Program-made: the position numbers and the translations under genes | Shown here: piece by piece, positions 1-9,076 of the stretch | Layout: every line of letters begins with the position of its first letter | How positions within the stretch are numbered: position 1 is the stretch's first letter | The notes under the pieces: model-generated | Database searches by the model: none | Seen by the model: the letters and a program-made list of their open reading frames with translations, nothing else | What the model was told of the DNA's origin: nothing | Assembly: GCF_023072595.1 (NCBI RefSeq) | Contig: NZ_JALLGK010000007.1 | Location: 266,933 to 330,932 of the forward strand | DNA from: Streptomyces sp. XM4193 | GTDB taxonomy: Bacteria; Actinomycetota; Actinomycetes; Streptomycetales; Streptomycetaceae | Reading direction: 5' to 3' | DNA length: 64,000 nucleotides

Positions 1-2
1 TG

Positions 3-545
3 CCGCGCGACGAGAGCGTGCGGGACGGCAGCACCCCGCAGGCGCTGGGCAAGCTGAAGCCGGTCTTCCGTCAGGAGAACGGCACCGTCACCGCGGGCAA
101 CTCCTCACCGCTCAACGACGGCGCGGCGGCGCTGCTGCTGACCGACGAGGACGGGCTCGCCGCCACCGGGCGCGAGCCGCTGGCCCGTATCCGTGCCTCG
201 GCCACCACCGGGATCGAGCCGCAGCTCTTCGGGCTCGGCCCGGTGGAGGCCGTACGGCGGGCGCTGGCCCGGGCGGGGACCGATTTTGCCGCGCTGACCA
301 CCGTGGAGCTGAACGAGGCGTTCGCCGCGCAGGTGCTGGGCTGCCTCGCCGAATGGCCCGAACTGGACCCGGAGTCGGTCAACCCGCGCGGCGGCGCGCT
401 GGCTCTCGGCCACCCGCTGGGTGCCTCGGGCGCGCGCATCGCGGGCGCGGTCGCGCACCAGCTCGCCGCGGCCGGCTCGGGCACCGGACTGGCCGCCCTG
501 TGCATCGGCGTGGGCCAGGGCCAGGCCCTCGTGCTGGAACGCTGA
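3..545 (+). CDS. Acetyl-CoA acyltransferase (thiolase), 5' end outside window
   Basis: C-terminal part of a thiolase; the frame is open from the window edge, so the true start lies upstream. Visible family signatures are the NEAFAAQ segment (about 100 residues into the fragment), the active-site histidine in GHPLGASGAR and the C-terminal cysteine in CIGVGQGQA, the two groups that act with an upstream nucleophilic Cys in thiolytic cleavage or Claisen condensation of acyl-CoAs. The fragment resembles the beta-ketoadipyl-CoA / acetyl-CoA acyltransferase branch (PcaF/AtoB type), but substrate cannot be assigned from the C-terminus alone. It is the last gene of its transcript: a strong hairpin follows and the next gene converges on it. 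Confidence 0.9.
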   Translation, partial: PRDESVRDGSTPQALGKLKPVFRQENGTVTAGNSSPLNDGAAALLLTDEDGLAATGREPLARIRASATTGIEPQLFGLGPVEAVRRALARAGTDFAALTTVELNEAFAAQVLGCLAEWPELDPESVNPRGGALALGHPLGASGARIAGAVAHQLAAAGSGTGLAALCIGVGQGQALVLER

Positions 546-676
546 ACCCGCCCCCGGAGCCCGGCGAAACGGCCCGGCGCACGGGCGCGGGGGCGGCCGG
601 GGCGGACCGACGGCGGCCGGGGCGGGACGAGGGCTCGACCGTCGCGGAACGCCGGGCCGGGCCGGCGCGGAGCGAG

Positions 677-714
677 AGCGGGCCCCGGTCGACATGTGCC
701 GACCGGGGCCCGCT
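677..714. terminator. Bidirectional terminator between convergent genes
   Basis: Perfect 15-bp GC-rich stem (677-691 with 700-714) and 8-nt loop, placed between the 3' ends of the thiolase and the dehydrogenase. Position between convergent genes supports a factor-independent terminator, although, as usual in high-GC actinomycetes, no long T-run follows. Confidence 0.75.
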
Positions 715-761
715 CCCCGTTCACCTGCTCACTGCCCGCCGTACGGCCGGGCGGCGGTGGT

Positions 762-1751
762 TCAGGGCACCACCAGCACCTTGCGGCCGATACCGGCCTT
801 GAACTGGTCGATCGCACGCGGGTACTCGGCCAGCGGAATGCGGTCGCTGATGAACACCTTCGGGTCGATGACCCCGGTCGCGAACAGCTCGGCCGCCCGC
901 TCGTAGCTGTGCAGGACCGCCATCGAGCCGGTGATGGTGATCTCCTGGTTGTAGATCTTGTACGGCTCGATGGTGGCGGTCGTGGCGTAGTCGGAGACAC
1001 CGAACTGGAGGAAGGTGCCCGCCTTCGCCACTCGGCCGAGACCGTCCTGGATGGCCTTGGCGTTGCCGGTGGCGTCGATGACGATGTCCCAGCCGGTGGG
1101 CCGGTCCAGCTCGTCGGCGTTGGTCGCGCTCGCGCTGCATCCCAACTTCTCGGCGGTGGCGAGGCGTTCGGCGTTGATGTCGACCATCTCGACCGAGGCC
1201 GCGCCGGTGCGCTTGGCCAGCTCCAGCATCATCAGGCCCATGGTTCCCGATCCGTAGATCAGCACCTTGGAGGCCATCTTGGCCGAGAGGATGTCGTAGC
1301 CGCGCACCGCGCAGGACAGCGGCTCGATCAGTGCGGCGTCCTGGAGGCCGACGTGGTCGGGCAGGCGCACGCAGTTGGCCACCGGTGCGACCGCGTACTC
1401 GGCGGCCCCGCCCGCGGTGGTCACGCCGATGGCGTTCCAGCGGTCGCAGAGGTTGTTGTGGCCCTCACGGCAGTAGCGGCACTCGTGGCAGTACAGCGAG
1501 GGGTCCACCGCGACCCGGTCGCCGACCGCGACCTCGGTCACCCCGGTGCCGATCGCCGCGACCTCGCCGGCGAACTCGTGGCCCGGTACGACCGGCAGGG
1601 TCGGCGCGAACTCGCCCTCCATGATGTGCAGATCCGTCCCGCACAGCCCGCAGGAGGCGACCTTGACGACCACCTCTCGCGGACCGGGCGTCGGGTCGGG
1701 CACCTCGGTGACGGTGACGACGCCGGGGGCTTCGATGAGGGCGGCTTTCAT
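762..1751 (-). CDS. Zinc-dependent alcohol/polyol dehydrogenase (MDR family)
   Basis: Medium-chain dehydrogenase/reductase of 329 residues, the usual size. The catalytic zinc site is seen as CGLCGTD (about residues 35-41) and GHE; the structural zinc cysteines are in the segment CHECRYCREGHNNLC (about 90-104); the NAD(P) Rossmann motif GSGTMG lies near residue 170. Closest named families are sorbitol/L-iditol and threonine dehydrogenases. The ATG overlaps the stop of the upstream permease (ATGA), so it is translationally coupled to a sugar ABC transporter and is its last gene. The inferred role is oxidation of the imported polyol or sugar; the substrate is not known. Confidence 0.9.
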   Translation of the reverse strand: MKAALIEAPGVVTVTEVPDPTPGPREVVVKVASCGLCGTDLHIMEGEFAPTLPVVPGHEFAGEVAAIGTGVTEVAVGDRVAVDPSLYCHECRYCREGHNNLCDRWNAIGVTTAGGAAEYAVAPVANCVRLPDHVGLQDAALIEPLSCAVRGYDILSAKMASKVLIYGSGTMGLMMLELAKRTGAASVEMVDINAERLATAEKLGCSASATNADELDRPTGWDIVIDATGNAKAIQDGLGRVAKAGTFLQFGVSDYATTATIEPYKIYNQEITITGSMAVLHSYERAAELFATGVIDPKVFISDRIPLAEYPRAIDQFKAGIGRKVLVVP

Positions 1752-2641
1752 TTCACGGCTCCAAGCGACAGGCCCTGGACCAGCTTGTCCTGGGCGGCGA
1801 ACCCCGCGGCGAGCACCGGCAGGGAGATGATGAACGAGGCTGCGCACAGCTGTGCGAGGAAGAGCCCCTGGCTGGTGATGAACATCGTCAGGAAGGCCGG
1901 CGCGGTCTGGGCGGTGACACCGGTCAGCACCCGCGCGAACAGCATCTCGTTCCAGCTGAAGATGAAGCAGATCAGCGCCGTCGCCGCGATGCCCGGCCCG
2001 GCGATGGGCGCGATGACTCGGAGCAGGATCGTCGACAGCTTCGCACCGTCCAGCTGCGCGGCCTCGATCAGCGACACCGGCACCTCCGCGAGGAAGGAGT
2101 GCGTCATCCACACCGCGATCGGCAGGTTCATCGAGGTGTAGAGCAGGATGAGCAGCCAGATGTTGTCCAGCATCCCGGCGTTGCGGGCGAAGAGGTAGAT
2201 CGGCAGCAGACCGGCGACCACCGGCAGCATCTTGGTGGACAGGAAGAAGAACAGGACGTCGCGCCACTTCTCCACCGGACGGATCGCCAGCGCGTACGCC
2301 GCCGGAATGGCCAGCAGCAGCACCAGGGCGGTGGAGATGAGCGAGGCGCCGACCGAGTTCAGCAGCGGCGGCCAGGGGCTGGCACCGCCGCCCGCACCGA
2401 AGAACTCCCGGTAGCTGTCCAGGGTCAACGGGGCCATCAGCGAGGGCGGGTTGGTCGCGGCGTCCGACTCGGCGTGGAAGGAGGTCAGCACCATCCACGC
2501 CACGGGCAGGAAGAACATCAGGGCCACGGCCCAGGCCAGCAGGCCGAGCGCCGCGTTGCGCCGACGCTGCGAGCGGGTCCGGGGATCGGGGCGGACCTTG
2601 TCCGCGCCGCGAGGTGTACGGGTGACTGTCGCGGTACTCAT
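1748..2641 (-). CDS. Carbohydrate ABC transporter permease (MalG type)
   Basis: Inner-membrane permease of 297 residues with about six hydrophobic segments and the cytoplasmic EAA loop (EAAQLDGAKLSTILLRVIAP), which docks the ATPase. It is the second of two permeases of a CUT1-family importer; the motif order and shorter N-terminus fit MalG. The start chosen is the ATG overlapping the upstream stop as ATGA; a GTG one codon earlier is possible. No ATPase gene is in the operon, so it probably shares a general MsiK-like ATPase, as CUT1 systems in Streptomyces do (family knowledge, not seen here). Confidence 0.9.
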   Translation of the reverse strand: MSTATVTRTPRGADKVRPDPRTRSQRRRNAALGLLAWAVALMFFLPVAWMVLTSFHAESDAATNPPSLMAPLTLDSYREFFGAGGGASPWPPLLNSVGASLISTALVLLLAIPAAYALAIRPVEKWRDVLFFFLSTKMLPVVAGLLPIYLFARNAGMLDNIWLLILLYTSMNLPIAVWMTHSFLAEVPVSLIEAAQLDGAKLSTILLRVIAPIAGPGIAATALICFIFSWNEMLFARVLTGVTAQTAPAFLTMFITSQGLFLAQLCAASFIISLPVLAAGFAAQDKLVQGLSLGAVK

Positions 2642-3642
2642 CACCGGGACGCCTCCTCACTGAACAGGGACGAAACCACTCGCAGCGCGAAGGTGGCGAG
2701 GATGATCGAACCGATGACGACCAGTACGCCCGCCGCGGAGGCCAGTCCGTACTCGTGCGCCTGGTAGAAGGTCTCGTAGATGGTGTAGGGCAGGTTCGCG
2801 GTGTCCAGGCCACCGCGGGTGATGGTGTAGACGGCGTCGAAGTTCTGCACGACGTAGATGGAGCCGAGCAGTCCGCCGAGCTCCAGGTAGCGGCGCAGAT
2901 GCGGCAGCGTGATGTAGCGGAAGATCTGCCAGTTGCTCGCGCCGTCGATGCGGGCCGCCTCGATGACGTCCAGCGGTCGGCTCTGGAGGCCGGCCAGCAG
3001 GATCAGCATCATGAACGGCGTCCACTGCCAGATCAGCGAGGCCTGCACCGCCACCAGCGGCATCTCCGAGACCCAGTCGGGCTGCACCGGGTCCTCGACC
3101 CCGACCAGCGAGGCCAGCCAGTTGATGGCGCCGTTGAACAGGCCGTACTCCGGGTTGTACAGCACGTGCTTCCACAGCAGCGCCGCGGCGACCGGGACGA
3201 TCAGGAAGGGCGCGATCATCATCGTGCGGACCAGGCCCCGGCCGCGGAACTTGCGGTCCAGCAGCAGCGCGATGGCCAGACCGAGCGCCAGCGAGACGAT
3301 GACGACGGTGGCGGTCAGCAGCACCGTGTTGAGGACGGAGCCGCGCATGGCCTCGTCGCTCAGCACCGTGCCGTAGTTGCCGAGTCCGCTGAATTCGCGG
3401 GCGTCGGGGTAGAGCGAGTTCCAGTCGAAGAGCGAGATGACCAGCGTCGCCACGAACGGCAGCTGGGTCATCACGATCAGGAAGACCAGCGCGGGCAGCA
3501 GCGGTGCCCTGGTCGACCAGCGGCTGAGCCGGCGGGCTCCCCCGCTTTCGGCGTTCTTGCGTCCGCGTCCCGAACTCCCGCCGCCCGGAGGCGACTTCGG
3601 TGCCTCGGCGGTGGCCTCGGTGGAGGTGGATGTGGCTGTCAT
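2641..3642 (-). CDS. Carbohydrate ABC transporter permease (MalF type)
   Basis: Permease of 333 residues with a basic, glycine-rich cytoplasmic N-terminus (about 1-45), then about six membrane segments and the EAA loop EAARIDGASNWQIFRYITLP near residue 235. Forms the heteromeric channel with the next permease. Its ATG overlaps the stop of the binding-protein gene (ATGA) and its own stop overlaps the next start, so the three transport genes are translationally coupled. Confidence 0.9.
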   Translation of the reverse strand: MTATSTSTEATAEAPKSPPGGGSSGRGRKNAESGGARRLSRWSTRAPLLPALVFLIVMTQLPFVATLVISLFDWNSLYPDAREFSGLGNYGTVLSDEAMRGSVLNTVLLTATVVIVSLALGLAIALLLDRKFRGRGLVRTMMIAPFLIVPVAAALLWKHVLYNPEYGLFNGAINWLASLVGVEDPVQPDWVSEMPLVAVQASLIWQWTPFMMLILLAGLQSRPLDVIEAARIDGASNWQIFRYITLPHLRRYLELGGLLGSIYVVQNFDAVYTITRGGLDTANLPYTIYETFYQAHEYGLASAAGVLVVIGSIILATFALRVVSSLFSEEASR

Positions 3643-5003
3643 CGGTTCTGGTACTCCTTGCCCACCTTGTCGGCCAGCTCCTGCGACTTCTTCAGCGCAC
3701 TGGCGACGGACTGCCGGCCGGCTATGGCCGCGCTGATCTCCTGCGAGACCTTGGTGCCCAGATCCGTGAACTCCGGGATTCCGACGAACTGGATGCCGGG
3801 GGCGGGACGCTTCTGGACTCCGGGCTCACGCGGTTTGGCCTGGTTGATGGCCTGGAAGGTCACCTCGGAGAACCCGTCCGCGGCCTTCTTGTACTCCTCG
3901 TTCTGATACGTCGAAGCACGCTTGCCGGCCGGTACGTTGGCCCAGCCGCGCTCCTTGCCGACCAGCTCCTCGTACTCCTTGCTGGACGCCCAGGAGATGA
4001 ACTTCCACGCCTTGTCGCTGTTGTTCGACGCCTTCTGCATGGCCCAGGCCCAGGTGTAGAGCCAGCCCGAGCTCTCGGTCTTCTCCACCGGCGCGGGAAC
4101 GTAGCCGATCTTGCCCTTGACCGGGGACTTGCCGTCCTCCAGCGAACCGGCGCCGGCGGTCGCGTCGTACCACATCGCGCTCTTGCCCTGCGTCATGTTG
4201 TTGAGGCACTCGGCGTAGCCGGACTGCGCGGCGCCGGCCTGGCCGTGCTTGCGCAGCAGGTCGACGTAGAACTCGGTCGCCCTGGTGAACTCCGGCGAGG
4301 TCAGCTGCGCCTCCCAGTTCTCGTCGAACCAGGTGCCGCCGAAGGTGTTGACCACCGTTGTCAGCGGCGCGGTCAGCTCGCCCCAACCGGGCAGTCCGCG
4401 CAGGCAGATGCCCTTCATGCCCTTCTGTTCGCCGTCCACCTCCGCAGCGAGGTCGGCGACCTGCTTCCAGGTGGGCTTGTCCGGCATTTCGAGCCCGGCC
4501 TTGTCGAAGATGTCCTTGCGGTACATCAGGAACGAGGACTCGCCGTAGAACGGCTGCGCGTACATCTTGCCGTCGTCCCCCGTGAGGGACTGGCGCATCG
4601 GGTCCAGGACGTCCTTCTCGTCGTACTTCTTGTCCTTGCCCAGATACGGGTCCAGCTCGTGCAGCCAGCCGTTGCGGGCGTAGATCGGCGTCTCGTAGTT
4701 GCTGATCGTCGCGACGTCGTACTGGCCGGCCTGGTTGGCGAAGTCCTGCCCGATCTTGTCCCGCACGTCGTTCTCCGGCAGCACGGTGAACTGCACCTTG
4801 ATGCCGGTCTTCTTCGTGAAGTGCTTGGCGGTGAGTTTCTGCAGGTCGGTCATCTGCGGGTTGTTGACCATCAGCACGTTGATCGTGTCACCACCACCGC
4901 CCAACAGGTCTCCCGCGCCCGCACAGCCGCTGACGACCACAAGCCCACCGGCGGTCAGGAGGGCGAGTGCTGCGCGGTTGCGATGTCGGCTCTGACTGCG
5001 CAT
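3639..5003 (-). CDS. Extracellular sugar/polyol-binding lipoprotein
   Basis: Solute-binding protein of 454 residues, family 1. The N-terminus is a lipoprotein signal: basic region, hydrophobic stretch and lipobox VVSGC, so the mature protein is anchored to the outer face of the membrane by its cysteine. The mature part has the alternating pattern of CUT1 receptors (TINVLMVNNPQ at the start, WYDATAGAG mid-protein). An RBS-like GGAG lies about 7 nt before the ATG. First gene of the transport operon; the ligand is probably a polyol given the dehydrogenase at the operon end, which is inference. Confidence 0.92.
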   Translation of the reverse strand: MRSQSRHRNRAALALLTAGGLVVVSGCAGAGDLLGGGGDTINVLMVNNPQMTDLQKLTAKHFTKKTGIKVQFTVLPENDVRDKIGQDFANQAGQYDVATISNYETPIYARNGWLHELDPYLGKDKKYDEKDVLDPMRQSLTGDDGKMYAQPFYGESSFLMYRKDIFDKAGLEMPDKPTWKQVADLAAEVDGEQKGMKGICLRGLPGWGELTAPLTTVVNTFGGTWFDENWEAQLTSPEFTRATEFYVDLLRKHGQAGAAQSGYAECLNNMTQGKSAMWYDATAGAGSLEDGKSPVKGKIGYVPAPVEKTESSGWLYTWAWAMQKASNNSDKAWKFISWASSKEYEELVGKERGWANVPAGKRASTYQNEEYKKAADGFSEVTFQAINQAKPREPGVQKRPAPGIQFVGIPEFTDLGTKVSQEISAAIAGRQSVASALKKSQELADKVGKEYQNR

Positions 5004-5030
5004 CGAGAGCTCCGTTCACATTTCTCTCAG

Positions 5031-5053
5031 GCAGACGGAACAACGCCGTCTGC
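5031..5053. promoter_or_regulatory. Inverted repeat upstream of the sugar-binding protein gene
   Basis: Perfect 8-bp arms (5031-5038 and 5046-5053) with a 7-nt spacer, about 28 nt before the start codon of the binding protein. It lies between the DeoR regulator and the operon, so it is a candidate operator or leader hairpin; nothing proves which. Confidence 0.4.
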
Positions 5054-5244
5054 CGGCTGGGGAGTCGGACCGACGACCCGTCTCGTCCGGATGGGTCGCC
5101 ATCGTGGAATTGCGGTATGGGGGGTTGCGGGTACGCCTTCTCGTACGGGTGGTGCGGTGTCCGGCGCGGACGTCGCCGGCGCGTGGGGTGCCGGCGCACC
5201 GGATCTGCGGCACGAAGTGCCCGGGCGCTCGCCGGTCGGACGCC

Positions 5245-5273
5245 CCGGGCCGCGGAGGGGTGGTGCGGCCCGG
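5245..5273 (-). terminator. Hairpin downstream of the DeoR regulator
   Basis: Perfect 9-bp GC stem (5245-5253 and 5265-5273) with an 11-nt loop, 15 nt after the stop codon of the deoR-type gene. Likely separates regulator transcription from the sugar operon. Confidence 0.55.
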
Positions 5274-5287
5274 ACAGTCCGGTCGGC

Positions 5288-6049
5288 TCAGACCCGAATG
5301 ACCTGCGGGCCCAGCAGGGAGTAGCGCTGCGCCTCGGCGGTCGAAAGGCCGCTGCTGGTGACGATCGCCTCGAAGTCGGAGACCTCCGCGAACCTCGCGA
5401 AGCTCACCGCGGCGAACTTGGTGTGCATCCCGACCAGGACCCGGCGCCGGGAGACCTTGATCGCCTGGGCCTTGACCTCGCCCACGGCCGGGTCCGGAGT
5501 GGTCAGGCCCAGCTCGCGGGAGATGCCGTTGGCCCCGAGGAAGGCGAGGTCGATGACGAAGCCGGAGAGCATCCGCACCGCCCAGTGCTCGACCGTGGCC
5601 AAGGTGCCGCCGCGCACCCGGCCGCCGAGCAGCAGCACGGTGCACTCCTCGCGCTCGGCGAGCACGCCCGCCGTCGCCAGCGAGGTCGTCACGATGGTCA
5701 GCGGTCGCCCGACGGGCAGTTCCTCGGCGATCAGCTGGGGCGTGTACCCCTCGTCGATGTAGACCGTCTCCGCGTCGCCCAGAAGTCCCGCCGCGGCGCT
5801 GGCGATCCGGCGTTTCTCCGGGACGTTCATGGTGGTGCGGAAGGCGAGGGTCGTCTCGAATCCCGCACTCTCGACCGGGTAGGCGCCGCCGTGGGTACGG
5901 CGCACCAGCCCGTGGTCCTCCAGCAGCCGCAGATCGCGGCGGACCGTCTCCTTCGCGACGCCCAGCTCGGTCGCCAGCTCGCCGACGTCCACTGAGCCGG
6001 CGCTGCGTGCAGCGGCAACGATCGCCCGCTGTCTGTCCTCCGCGCTCAC
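5288..6049 (-). CDS. DeoR/GlpR-family transcriptional regulator
   Basis: 253 residues from the GTG chosen, the normal DeoR size; the frame stays open further upstream but that extension is arginine-rich and unlike the family. N-terminal winged HTH (about 1-57: RQRAIVAAARS, then LGVAKETVRRDLRLLEDHGL with the family VRRDL signature), followed by the sugar-phosphate-sensing domain (YIDEGYTPQLIAEEL, GGRVRGGTLATVEH, FLGANGIS). Such proteins usually repress sugar operons and are released by a phosphorylated intermediate. It sits directly upstream of, and co-oriented with, the sugar/polyol operon, its likely target. AGG-rich sequence precedes the GTG. Confidence 0.9.
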   Translation of the reverse strand: MSAEDRQRAIVAAARSAGSVDVGELATELGVAKETVRRDLRLLEDHGLVRRTHGGAYPVESAGFETTLAFRTTMNVPEKRRIASAAAGLLGDAETVYIDEGYTPQLIAEELPVGRPLTIVTTSLATAGVLAEREECTVLLLGGRVRGGTLATVEHWAVRMLSGFVIDLAFLGANGISRELGLTTPDPAVGEVKAQAIKVSRRRVLVGMHTKFAAVSFARFAEVSDFEAIVTSSGLSTAEAQRYSLLGPQVIRV

Positions 6050-6680
6050 CGGCCACCTCGGTATTTCTTCGCGACTTTCGTTGCGCCCGCCGGTCGTCCG
6101 GCCGGTCCGCGCACTGATGCCGTCCGACCGCCCAACCGGCCCGCGACCGCCGCTGTCCGGCGCTGTGCGCGGTACGGCCGGTCGCCGGGTGGGGCACGCA
6201 CGGGCCGCGTTCGACCGTTCGTGCCCGTTCGGGCTCCTTGCCACAGAGTTTTACCGTGCAGTGACGGGCGTCACCAGACACACAGTGAGATCGATCATGC
6301 CCGAGTCTGCCCGTTTCCGTACGAGCAAGTAATGCCGGAAAGCGCGACCACCCAGCGCCGGCAAGGGTCTCCCGAAGCGACGGTCAATCGACGGAGCGCC
6401 CGTTCAGCCATCCGAACCCGCCCGTTCCCTGCCCGCGAGTCGGGCACCGAACCGCCCGCCCGGGCACGAGACGCACACCGGCACTCCCCGAGCGACGCCC
6501 AGCGACTCCGCGAACCGGCCCCGACACAGGCAACGATTCGAGAACGCTCGACGTCCACCGTTCCGACATGCCCGAACCAGAGCCCTCTGAACCGGAGTTG
6601 GCCCGCCGCCCTTCCGCCCCGGTACACACCCGCACCCCGCCGCACGAGCGGAGTCCCGGCCGTACAGGCCCCAGGACCTC
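6050..6680. other. Intergenic region upstream of the DeoR regulator, no convincing gene
   Basis: About 630 nt without a supported gene. The part next to the regulator (6055-6085) has purine tracts on the minus strand resembling DeoR-type sites, possibly for autoregulation. A less GC-rich stretch near 6240-6340 contains an inverted repeat GTGAC-N4-GTCAC at 6261-6274, a candidate operator or promoter element. The remainder is GC-rich with no coding signature on either strand. Confidence 0.4.
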
Positions 6681-6746
6681 AGGCGGGCAGGCGGGCAGGC
6701 GGGCAGGCGGGCAGGCGGGCAGGCGGGCAGGCGGGCAGGCGGGCAG
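6681..6746. repeat. Octamer tandem repeat (about 8 copies)
   Basis: Uninterrupted head-to-tail copies of the 8-mer AGGCGGGC, about 8.25 units, ending 8 nt from the stop codon of the VOC gene. An 8-bp unit is not a multiple of three, so it would scramble any reading frame crossing it; copy number is likely to vary by slippage. Confidence 0.95.
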
Positions 6747-6753
6747 CGAACGG

Positions 6754-7212
6754 TCAGCTCCGCCCGAGGTTCTGCGCGAGGTTCTGCGCGAGCATCACGA
6801 TGATTCCGCTGGGTCCGCGGACATACGCGAGCCGGTACACGTCCTCGTAGTTCGCCACCCCTCGAAGCGGGTGGCACCCGTGCCCCGCGGCGACCTCGAG
6901 CGCCGCGTCGATGTCGTCGACGGAGAAGGCGACGCGGTGCATACCGATCTCGTGCGGCCGAGTGGGCTCCGTCTCGACGGCTTCCGGATGGATGTACTCG
7001 AAGAGCTCCAGAAACCCCTGGCCGTCTGGAGTGCGAAGCATCGCGATCTTCGCGTGATTGCCGTCGAGTCCGACGGCGGTGTCGGCCCATTCGCCGCTGA
7101 TCGTGTCCCGACCGGCGACCTCGAGACCGAGGTCGGTGAAGAAGGAGATCGCGGCTTCGATGTCGCGAACGGCGATACCGACGTTCTCAAGTCTGATGGC
7201 CATGCTCGGCAT
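6754..7212 (-). CDS. VOC-fold protein, methylmalonyl-CoA epimerase/glyoxalase-like
   Basis: 152 residues with two beta-alpha-beta-beta-beta modules of the vicinal oxygen chelate fold: the first begins LENVGIAVRDIEAAISFF, the second MHRVAFSVDDIDAALEVA. Candidate metal ligands are the His in MHRVAF and Glu residues such as in FLELFEY. It resembles methylmalonyl-CoA epimerase-like and lactoylglutathione-lyase-like proteins, but the activity cannot be fixed. The start is ambiguous between two ATGs (7212 or 7203); neither has a good ribosome site. Monocistronic. Confidence 0.8.
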   Translation of the reverse strand: MPSMAIRLENVGIAVRDIEAAISFFTDLGLEVAGRDTISGEWADTAVGLDGNHAKIAMLRTPDGQGFLELFEYIHPEAVETEPTRPHEIGMHRVAFSVDDIDAALEVAAGHGCHPLRGVANYEDVYRLAYVRGPSGIIVMLAQNLAQNLGRS

Positions 7213-7377
7213 GCTACTGAGCAGACAAGGAGGAACCCGGCAGGCGCCGAACCGCCCCGTCGCACCCGCCGGTTGACCTGCGCGCGCGGTCGCGCGCGGG
7301 CCTACGCGACGTGGGGGTGGGACGCCGGGCGGCGGCGCGGACGCCGGCGAGCTCTCGCGCCTTTGCGCGGACCTCGT

Positions 7378-8619
7378 TCAGGTGCCGAGTGCGCCCGGCG
7401 CATGCCCCTGTTCGGCGCCGCTGCTGCTCTCGCGGCGGCTGGAGCCGGGCCCGTACCAGTCCAGGCAGACGACGGTGGCGTCGTCGATGATGTGGCCGCC
7501 GGTCGCCTCCCGCAGCGCGCGGGCGAGGAAGCGGACGGCCTCGCGGGGGTGCAGCTGCGCGTCCCGCTCCAGCAGAGCCGGCAGGTCCAGAGCCTCGGTG
7601 TTGCGCTCGGTCACGCCGTCCGTGAACAGCAGCAGCCGGTCGCCGGGGTCCAGATCGACCACCTGCGTCCGGTATTCGCCGCTCCAGGGAGAGCCGAAGG
7701 GGAGGTCGACCTCCGGCTCGATCTCCTGCGACCTGCCGTCGCGCAGGCGCAGTGGCCACGGATGGCCGGCGTTGACCATGCGCACGCCGCCGGTGGTCAG
7801 GTCGACGCGCAGCAGCAGTCCGGTGGCGGTGGCGTCCGGCCTGTGGTCCAGGAGGGCCCGGTGGGCGGCACGGGCCTGTTCGGCCAAGGTGGCACCGGAG
7901 CGGCGGGACTGGCGCAGAGCGCCTGTCACCAGGGTGGCGAGCAGGGCGGCGTCCTCGTTGTGGCCCATGGCATCGGTCACGGCCACGTGCAGGGTGCCCT
8001 CGTCGAGGCTGAAGTCGTAGGTGTCTCCCGCGACTTCGGCGGACGGCTCCAGCGCGGCGGCGACCGTTGCCTGCCCCGCCTCCACGGTCAGCGCCGGAGG
8101 CAGGAGGTTCTGCTGGATCTCGGCGGCCAGGGTGGGGGTCACGCTGCGGCGGCCCCACTCGTACAGGTCGGTGAAGCGGCGGTTGCTCGTCACCACGTAC
8201 GCCAGCGCGTGAGCGGCCTGCGCGATGTACAGCTCGTCCTGGGTGCTCGGTCTGCCGGGCATCAGCAACTCCAGCACCCCGATGGAGTCGCCGCGGGCGG
8301 TCACCGGGGCCACCGCCCGACTCATCTCCCCGCCGCCGCCCGCAACGGCCTCGGGAACGACGCGCAGGCTCTGGGCACGGATCACCTCGTCGTACAGGGT
8401 TCCGCGCAACGACTCGGGGCTGCCGTCCGTGTGCCTGTTCGCCCACGCCGCCGGCAGCCGCCAGGCCACATTGCCCCCGACGTCGGTGATCAGGAAGCAC
8501 ACTTCGGTGGCCCGGAGCTGCTCGGCCAGCAGGCCGGCGACCACCAGCACCGAGTCGACCGGCGGCGCCTCCTCCACCGCCGCCAGCAACCGCGCCATGC
8601 TCGTCGAGGTCCCGCTCAT
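7378..8619 (-). CDS. SpoIIE-type PP2C serine phosphatase with GAF-like sensor
   Basis: 413 residues. The N-terminal part (about 10-165) looks like a GAF domain; the C-terminal half (about 185-395) is a SpoIIE/PPM phosphatase with AGDTYDF, VTDAMGHNEDA, NAGHPWPL, LFTDGVTE and DDATVVCLD, whose aspartates form the metal centre. Streptomycetes carry many such proteins, usually acting on anti-sigma-factor antagonists in stress or development signalling. No anti-sigma or STAS gene is adjacent, so the partner is unknown. A GGAGG lies about 11 nt before the ATG. Divergent from the following ligase operon. Confidence 0.92.
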   Translation of the reverse strand: MSGTSTSMARLLAAVEEAPPVDSVLVVAGLLAEQLRATEVCFLITDVGGNVAWRLPAAWANRHTDGSPESLRGTLYDEVIRAQSLRVVPEAVAGGGGEMSRAVAPVTARGDSIGVLELLMPGRPSTQDELYIAQAAHALAYVVTSNRRFTDLYEWGRRSVTPTLAAEIQQNLLPPALTVEAGQATVAAALEPSAEVAGDTYDFSLDEGTLHVAVTDAMGHNEDAALLATLVTGALRQSRRSGATLAEQARAAHRALLDHRPDATATGLLLRVDLTTGGVRMVNAGHPWPLRLRDGRSQEIEPEVDLPFGSPWSGEYRTQVVDLDPGDRLLLFTDGVTERNTEALDLPALLERDAQLHPREAVRFLARALREATGGHIIDDATVVCLDWYGPGSSRRESSSGAEQGHAPGALGT

Positions 8620-9076
8620 CCCCGCGCCACCTCCTCAGACGGAACCGCGGCCCGCGGACGACGTCACGAGTGGGGTCGCCGCACGACGCCCGCAGGCACT
8701 CCGTGGCGTGTACATCGTCCCAACTCCGCGGAGAAGCCGCACGGGCGCGGAGCAGGTCGCGCCCGTGCGGGACTCCCGGTGGACGAGCACGGGTGGGTTG
8801 GGTGGGAACCGCCGCTCCTCGCACTCTCCTGTTTCTTCCGCCTTCCCGGCGGGCACCCGGCGTGCGCAGAAGGCCGCACTGCCTCGGGCCCGGGGCCGTC
8901 GGCAGCGGCGACGTCGGCCTCGAGCCCGCACCAACACGCGGCAGAGCCGGTACCGAGGGAGGCACGCGTCCGATGACCGCATCGAGCACGAGCACTGGTG
9001 TGCCGTACCGGGGCCGAGGTCCACACGGCCCCGGTCCGCGCTGGGCGCACGGTCCCGGTCCGCACAGGACGGCGCA
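8620..9076. other. Divergent promoter region (phosphatase / ligase operon)
   Basis: 457 nt between two divergent starts. GC-rich with short direct repeats of a GGTCCCGGTCC-like core near 9015-9065. No clear -10/-35 pair, hairpin or small gene could be identified. Confidence 0.35.

Noticed and set aside
6295..6645. Open frame of 116 codons on the minus strand upstream of the DeoR gene
   Set aside because: No ribosome site and no coding composition; arginine/serine-rich product typical of random GC-rich DNA.
6681..6746. CRISPR-like array
   Set aside because: Units are 8 bp, contiguous and without spacers; no cas genes in the window.
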